DNA from: Corallococcus sp. NCRR
Lineage (GTDB): Bacteria; Myxococcota; Myxococcia; Myxococcales; Myxococcaceae
Assembly: GCF_026965535.1 (NCBI RefSeq)
Contig: NZ_CP114039.1
Coordinates: 2,170,001-2,234,000, forward strand
Length of the DNA stretch: 64,000 nucleotides
Direction of reading: 5' to 3'
Both the position numbers and the translations under genes were made by a program. Under the pieces are notes generated by a model that was not told the origin of the DNA, ran no database searches, and saw only the letters and a list, made by a program, of their open reading frames with translations. This document shows, piece by piece, positions 59,727 to 64,000 of this stretch; positions within the stretch are counted from its first letter, which is position 1, and each line of letters begins with the position of its first letter.

Positions 59727-61481
59727 TCACGGCAGCCGCTGCAGGGCCTCCTTCGCGTGCACCAGGCCGTGGCCGAACACGGGGTCCCGGCCCGCGGTGC
59801 CCAGGTCGCGCGCGGAGTCCTCCAGCGCGTCGCGCACCTGCTGGGGCGTGAGCTCCGGCCGGGCGCTCCAGAGCAGCGCGGCCACGCCGCTCACGTAGGG
59901 CGCGGCCATGGAGGTGCCGGAGACGTGGGTGTAGTCCACGGGCACCAGGGACAGCCGCGCGTCCGCGCCCAGCCGCTCGCGCAGCATGGTGCTGGCGGCC
60001 TGGTTGACGCTGACGGCGGGAGCCCAGCGGCCCATGCGGGGCAGGGAGAGGATGTCCACCGCGCCGCCCGCGGGGGCGTCGTCGGAGCCGAAGACGACGG
60101 CGCGCGCGCCCTGCATCATCACGTTGGCCATGGCCTCGGACACCGGCACCGCGCCCGGCCGCACGTAGGCGACGAAGCCGTCACAGGTGGCCTCGAAGCA
60201 CGACGCCAGCGAATCCCCCAGGCCGCAGTCCACCAGCCGCCCCGCGGTGTCGCCCGTGGGCGAGTACAGGAGCGAGCGCGACATGGGGGACGTGCCGTCC
60301 AGGGACATCTCCGCGAAGGCGCCCATGCCCCGGGGGAAGGTGGACAACACGTCCACGCCCGGCGCCACCAGCGCGAGCTCCGGGCCCGTGTTGGAGAAGC
60401 TCGCGCGCCGCTCGTTCGCGTCCACCGCGCCCACCGCGAGCACGGACGGGTCGGACGCGGGGTACAGCACCGGGCCGCCCTGGTTGCCCGCGGCCGCCAC
60501 CACCAGCAGGCCGTGCTCCTCCAGCGCGCGGAACGCCTCCACCGTGCTGCGGGTGGCGTTGCCTCCGCCCAGCGACAGCGACACGACGCGCGCGCCCTGG
60601 GACTCGCACCACTCCATGGCGGAGAGGACCACGCTCATCTGCGTCTGCCCGGACAGGTCCAGCACGCGGGCGATGAGCAGCGACGCGTTGGGCGCCACGC
60701 CCACCATGCCTCCCGGCGCGCCCCGGGGGCCGGTGTCGGCGCCGTGGCCCATGCGCGCCGCGATGATGCCCGCCACGTGCGTGCCGTGGCCCTGGCCCCA
60801 CTGGCCCTGGGGGCCGCGGTCATTGGCGTCGTCGTCTTCATCCAGGAAGTCGTGGCTGCCCACCACCGCGCCCTGGAACTCCGGGTGGTCCATGTCCAGG
60901 CCGCTGTCGATGACGCAGACCCGCACGCCCTCGCCCGTGGGCGCGCCCACGTCCAGCACGCCGTCCCGGTCCGCGTCCCACACGTCCGGGGCCTGCACCA
61001 GGCGCAGGCCGTCCGTGTACTCGTCCTCCGGCGTGGGCGTGGCGGCCGTCACCTGGCGCGGCAGCGGCGAGAAGAGCCCGGGCGTCACGCCCTGGGCGAA
61101 CCAGATCTGGTCCACCTCGATGCTCTCCACCAGGCTGCTGCGCTCCAGCAGGAGCCGCTCCTCGGGCGTCACGCGCGCGGCCACCGCGGGGATGTTGCGG
61201 TAGACGGCGCCCACCTTCGCGCCGGTGCTCGCCGTGAAGCTGGCGCCCGACGCCGTGACGCTCGACGCCTGGGTGCGGTCGCCCCGGCGGAAGCGGATGA
61301 TGACCGGCTCGCGTCCGTCCGCCTGCACCCGGGAGGGCTGGTTCCCATCCAATCCCTGACGGGCCGTCATCCCTCCCGCGACGACACCCGGGCACACCTG
61401 CCCCTGTGAGGCGGTGCGCGAGGACGACTCCGGCGCACACGCGGCCAGCGCCAGCAACCCGACGAATGCCCAATGCCTCAT
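59727..61481 (-). CDS. Subtilisin-like S8 serine peptidase lipoprotein with PA-type insertion (second copy)
   Basis: A 584-residue paralogue of the protease at 1275-3086. ATG 61481 follows GAAGGAG; the lipobox is LALAAC (Cys15). The pro-region covers about 50-145. The triad is Asp192 (CVIDSGLD), His232 (GHGTHVAG) and Ser524 (SGTSMAAPYVSG), with the same Cys-containing PA-type insertion between His and Ser (DCGLG, CDGFVAYV). All catalytic parts are intact. It is divergent from a Ser/Thr kinase gene. The nearest palindrome, at 61663, could control either. Confidence 0.93.
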   Translation of the reverse strand: MRHWAFVGLLALAACAPESSSRTASQGQVCPGVVAGGMTARQGLDGNQPSRVQADGREPVIIRFRRGDRTQASSVTASGASFTASTGAKVGAVYRNIPAVAARVTPEERLLLERSSLVESIEVDQIWFAQGVTPGLFSPLPRQVTAATPTPEDEYTDGLRLVQAPDVWDADRDGVLDVGAPTGEGVRVCVIDSGLDMDHPEFQGAVVGSHDFLDEDDDANDRGPQGQWGQGHGTHVAGIIAARMGHGADTGPRGAPGGMVGVAPNASLLIARVLDLSGQTQMSVVLSAMEWCESQGARVVSLSLGGGNATRSTVEAFRALEEHGLLVVAAAGNQGGPVLYPASDPSVLAVGAVDANERRASFSNTGPELALVAPGVDVLSTFPRGMGAFAEMSLDGTSPMSRSLLYSPTGDTAGRLVDCGLGDSLASCFEATCDGFVAYVRPGAVPVSEAMANVMMQGARAVVFGSDDAPAGGAVDILSLPRMGRWAPAVSVNQAASTMLRERLGADARLSLVPVDYTHVSGTSMAAPYVSGVAALLWSARPELTPQQVRDALEDSARDLGTAGRDPVFGHGLVHAKEALQRLP

Positions 61482-61827
61482 GACGCGACTCCTTCCAAGC
61501 AGGACGCCCCTCCCGAGGGCGGTCCCCCACATGGCGGAGGACTGGGAGGTGCCCGCCCCCCTCACGAAGGAAGGAAGCGGCGTGCTGCGATGAGGGAACG
61601 CATCCCCGCGCGGACTCGCATCGTCTCCAGGCCCCAGGTGCATCCCGGACGTGCGGGGGTGCACAACAGACCTGTTGTCCGTCGGAACACAGGCCCTGGA
61701 ATTCCGTTATCCCCGGGACTTTCTCTTTTTGGCGCCAGCGGTGTCGGAAGGCTGGCAAGGAGGGGTGGCGCGAGGTGCGTGGCTTGATTCCATGGGGAGT
61801 CCATGCTGCGCTCGGGAGCGCCAAGCC
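61482..61827. other. 346-base divergent promoter region
   Basis: It separates the second subtilisin and a Ser/Thr kinase, which read away from each other. The only strong symmetric element is the 16-bp inverted repeat at 61663-61678. A C/T-rich stretch (ACTTTCTCTTTTTGG) lies nearer the kinase. I see no coding sequence and no clear sigma-54 or sigma-70 pair. Confidence 0.6.
61663..61678. promoter_or_regulatory. Inverted repeat, candidate operator
   Basis: ACAACAG-AC-CTGTTGT has perfect 7-bp arms and a 2-base spacer. It lies near the middle of the divergent region, 182 bases from the protease start and 149 from the kinase start. Its A/T content stands out from the surroundings. Confidence 0.5.
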
Positions 61828-64000
61828 ATGAGCACCGCACCCACAGAGTCCCCCCGTTTCTTCGGGCGCTACGAGCTCGTCCACCTCCTGGGCCAGGGCG
61901 GCATGGGAGAGGTGTACCTGGCGAAGCTGTCCGGGGCGGCGGGCTTCGAAAAGCCGTGCATCGTGAAGACCATCCTGCCGGGGCTGGTGAAGGACCGGCA
62001 GTTCCTGGACCGGTTCCACCACGAGGCCAAGGTGCTGGTGCACCTGGTCCACTCCTCCATCGCCCAGGTGTACGACATGGGCGAGGCGGACGGCACCTAC
62101 TACATGGCCCTGGAGTACGTGGCGGGCGTGGACCTGGGGTACCTGCTGGAGCAGGCCCGGGTGCAGGGGCGGGCGGTGCCGGCGCCGGTGGCGCTCTACA
62201 TCGGCCAGCGCATGGCGGAAGGGCTGGGGTACGCGCACCGCAAGACGGGCACGGACGGCGAGCCCCTGGGCATCGTCCACCGCGACGTGTCCCCGCACAA
62301 CGTGATGGTGTCGTACGAGGGCGAGGTGAAGGTCATCGACTTCGGCCTCGCGAAGTCCACCGCGCGCAGCAAGTACACGCTGCCGTCCACGGTGATGGGG
62401 AAGCTGGGCTACATGTCCCCGGAGCAGGTCCGCGCGGAGCCGCTGGACCACCGCAGCGACATCTACTCCTGCGCGGTGGTGGTGTGGGAGATGCTGGCGG
62501 GCCGTGGGCTGGTTCCCCACGGCACCGTGGGCGAGATGATGGCGGCGATGTCGCACCCGGTGGTGCCGCCGCTGGCGGAGTCCCGTCCGGACGTGGAGCC
62601 GTCGCTGGAGGCCGTGCTGCGCCGGGCGCTGGCGCCGTCGCCGGCGGACCGGTACGCGCGGGCGGATGAGTTCGCGCGGGCGCTCAACGCGGAGCTCCTG
62701 CGCTCGGGGAACCCCCTGGGGGCGGAGGAGGTGGGCGAGTTCGTGCGCGCGCTCTGCCCGGAGGCCTTCGCGGAGCAGCGCAAGCTGACGTCCAGCGTGC
62801 ACGGGGAGCGGCGCACGCCGTCGCCCGCGCCCCGGAGCGGTTCGGGCACGGGGCTGTATGGCGGCTCCGGAAGTGGCGCGGCGGCCGTCCAGGGCCCGGA
62901 GGAGCAGGCCGGGAACAGGCCCAACACCGGGCGCATCGACGTGGACGGGGCGGCGCTCGGGCCGGGGGGCACGTTCGTGTCCCATCCCTCGGGCTCCGGT
63001 GGCGTGCCGGGCACGCCGGGTTCTGGTGGTGTGGCGCGGCCGGACTCCGGTGGCGTGGCCCTGCCCGCGCCGGGCCCTGGCGGTGTGGCGCGGCCGGGCT
63101 CCGGTGGCGTGGCGGGGTCCACGCCGGGCTCTGGCGGCGTGGCGCGGAGCGGATCCGGTGGTGTGGCGCGGAGCACCGACGAGGTGGACGCGGCCGCGCT
63201 CGGTGCGACGGCGGTGCACCTGTCGCCCGCGCCGCCGAAGGGCGCCGGGGTGGCGGGCACGTCCGGACAGCTGCCGGCGCAGCCCGAGCCCCGCAGGCCG
63301 GTGGCGCGGATCGCCGTGGCGGCGCTGCTGCTGGTGGGCGCCTCCGTGGGCATCACCGCCTACGTGCTGCGCCCGCACACGGCCGAGCAGCCCGTGGTGC
63401 CCCAGACGCTCCCGCCGTCCGAGCCGGTGGTGGCCGCCGCGCCCCCGAAGGTGGACGAGCCGCCTCCCGCGGTGACGCCGCCCGTGGAGCCTCCTCCCGA
63501 GGCCGAGGCGGTGGACGCGGGCGTGGTGGCGGGCGCGCAGGAGCCGGAGGTGAAGCCGGTGACGAAGCCCGTGCCCGGGCCGAAGCGGCCCGCGCAGCCC
63601 CAGGTCGAGCTGCTGCCCTCGCATCTGCCCGTGGCGAAGATTGGCGAAACGGGCGGCGGCCAGCGCGTGGTGAACGCGTCGGTGCCGTCTGGCATCAACG
63701 CGGGCACGGTGTTCAAGGTGGTGGGCCCCATCCAGAAGGGGACCCGCAAGCGGCCCGTGCTGGGGACGGCGACCGTGGTGACCATCAACCCGAGCCGCGA
63801 GCGCATGACCCTGCGGCTGGACGCGGAGGCGGACGCGGCGAAGGAGCCGCGCTTCCTGCTGATGACCGTGCGCCCGTCGGGGCCGGCGCTGCCCACGTCC
63901 GCGGCCGTGCCCGAGGTCCCGCAGGCCGCGCCGCCCGAGGAGAAGCCCGTGGAGCGCTCACGCCTCCTGGGCCAGGCGGAGATCGACGGCATCCTGGGGA
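61828..64000 (+). CDS. Ser/Thr protein kinase with transmembrane segment (3' end outside window)
   Basis: At least 724 residues, with no stop before the edge. Kinase domain about 12-280: LGQGGMGEVYLAK, Lys47, HRDVSPHN with Asp153 (Ser in place of the usual Lys, common in myxobacterial Pkn proteins), DFG Asp171 and GYMSPEQ. A disordered region (about 330-490) contains repeated SGGVA units. A membrane helix lies near 493-513 (RIAVAALLLVGASVGITAYVL, here broken for brevity), then a Pro/Val/Glu-rich stretch and a beta-rich outer domain with ETGGGQRVVNASVPSG. It is a one-pass sensor kinase; the ligand is unknown. Confidence 0.93.
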   Translation, partial: MSTAPTESPRFFGRYELVHLLGQGGMGEVYLAKLSGAAGFEKPCIVKTILPGLVKDRQFLDRFHHEAKVLVHLVHSSIAQVYDMGEADGTYYMALEYVAGVDLGYLLEQARVQGRAVPAPVALYIGQRMAEGLGYAHRKTGTDGEPLGIVHRDVSPHNVMVSYEGEVKVIDFGLAKSTARSKYTLPSTVMGKLGYMSPEQVRAEPLDHRSDIYSCAVVVWEMLAGRGLVPHGTVGEMMAAMSHPVVPPLAESRPDVEPSLEAVLRRALAPSPADRYARADEFARALNAELLRSGNPLGAEEVGEFVRALCPEAFAEQRKLTSSVHGERRTPSPAPRSGSGTGLYGGSGSGAAAVQGPEEQAGNRPNTGRIDVDGAALGPGGTFVSHPSGSGGVPGTPGSGGVARPDSGGVALPAPGPGGVARPGSGGVAGSTPGSGGVARSGSGGVARSTDEVDAAALGATAVHLSPAPPKGAGVAGTSGQLPAQPEPRRPVARIAVAALLLVGASVGITAYVLRPHTAEQPVVPQTLPPSEPVVAAAPPKVDEPPPAVTPPVEPPPEAEAVDAGVVAGAQEPEVKPVTKPVPGPKRPAQPQVELLPSHLPVAKIGETGGGQRVVNASVPSGINAGTVFKVVGPIQKGTRKRPVLGTATVVTINPSRERMTLRLDAEADAAKEPRFLLMTVRPSGPALPTSAAVPEVPQAAPPEEKPVERSRLLGQAEIDGILG
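62989..63175 (+). repeat. Coding tandem repeats (Gly/Val/Ala-rich) in the kinase linker
   Basis: Units encoding SGGVA or PGGVA recur about nine times with variable spacers, mostly GGTGGCGTG(GCG). They lie in the disordered linker of the Ser/Thr kinase. Copy number may vary between strains. Confidence 0.75.

Noticed and set aside
61764..61785. Possible sigma-54 promoter (TGGCGCG ... TGCGT)
   Set aside because: The GG and GC elements are eight bases apart rather than ten.
62989..63175. CRISPR-like short repeats
   Set aside because: The units are in a coding frame, vary in length and encode a Gly-rich linker; no leader, regular spacers or cas genes.
1..64000. tRNA or rRNA genes
   Set aside because: I looked for cloverleaf T-loop sequences and conserved rRNA blocks in the intergenic gaps and saw none; a covariance search would be the decisive test.

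Overview
The window is high-GC DNA from a myxobacterium. The family content points to the Myxococcaceae, and Corallococcus or Myxococcus would be my guess: two DUF2378 (TIGR02265-type) proteins, a TIGR02269/DUF2380-like lipoprotein, many lipoproteins, Ser/Thr kinases (one with the HRDVSPHN active site), hybrid histidine kinases, and codons strongly biased to G/C in third position. No tRNA, rRNA, CRISPR array, transposase or integrase was seen. The first and last genes are cut by the window edges.

Layout. 1-4.2 kb: 3' part of glpD, a lipoprotein subtilisin with a PA insertion, and two small proteins. 4.2-5.9 kb: a CDP-alcohol phosphatidyltransferase and a DUF4846 lipoprotein, divergent. 6.2-12.3 kb: a sensor-kinase / response-regulator / sensor-kinase operon with 4-base overlaps, then EcsC. 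12.4-15.3 kb: a sugar-type ABC importer (binding lipoprotein and two permeases) without its ATPase; a MalK-type ATPase sits alone at 52.5 kb. 15.3-19.1 kb: an NAD(P)-binding protein, a lipoprotein phospholipase D and a DGPF/ECF42-type sigma pair. 19.1-23 kb: a toxin-like island (M91-like zinc protease, SitA-like lipoprotein with a C-terminal HH nuclease-like domain, overlapping candidate immunity gene, duplicated 3' end of gor, Cys-rich lipoprotein). 23-32.1 kb: gor, a kinase-ATPase-TPR protein with a methyltransferase, an SDR and a Sel1-repeat lipoprotein. 32.1-36.6 kb: a BKACE-like enzyme and two DUF2378 paralogues around an unrecognised 755-residue protein. 36.6-40.2 kb: a lipid operon (cNMP-patatin, FabH-like enzyme, acyltransferase). 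40.3-46.3 kb: a complete RND efflux operon. 46.6-50 kb: an octahaem cytochrome operon. 50-57.8 kb: mixed small enzymes, a kelch lipoprotein and an M24 peptidase. 57.8-64 kb: a dihaem peroxidase, a small lipoprotein, a second PA-domain subtilisin and a Ser/Thr kinase that runs off the end.

How it fits together. Most operons concern the cell envelope: lipid synthesis and turnover, efflux, secreted or lipid-anchored proteases, and signalling from the membrane. The most unusual region is 19.1-23.2 kb, where an apparent polymorphic-toxin cassette lies beside a second, truncated copy of the end of gor. Intergenic palindromes at 17361, 36024, 59516 and 61663 are the best candidate regulatory or mobile sites. 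All family calls were made by reading motifs; no database search was run.
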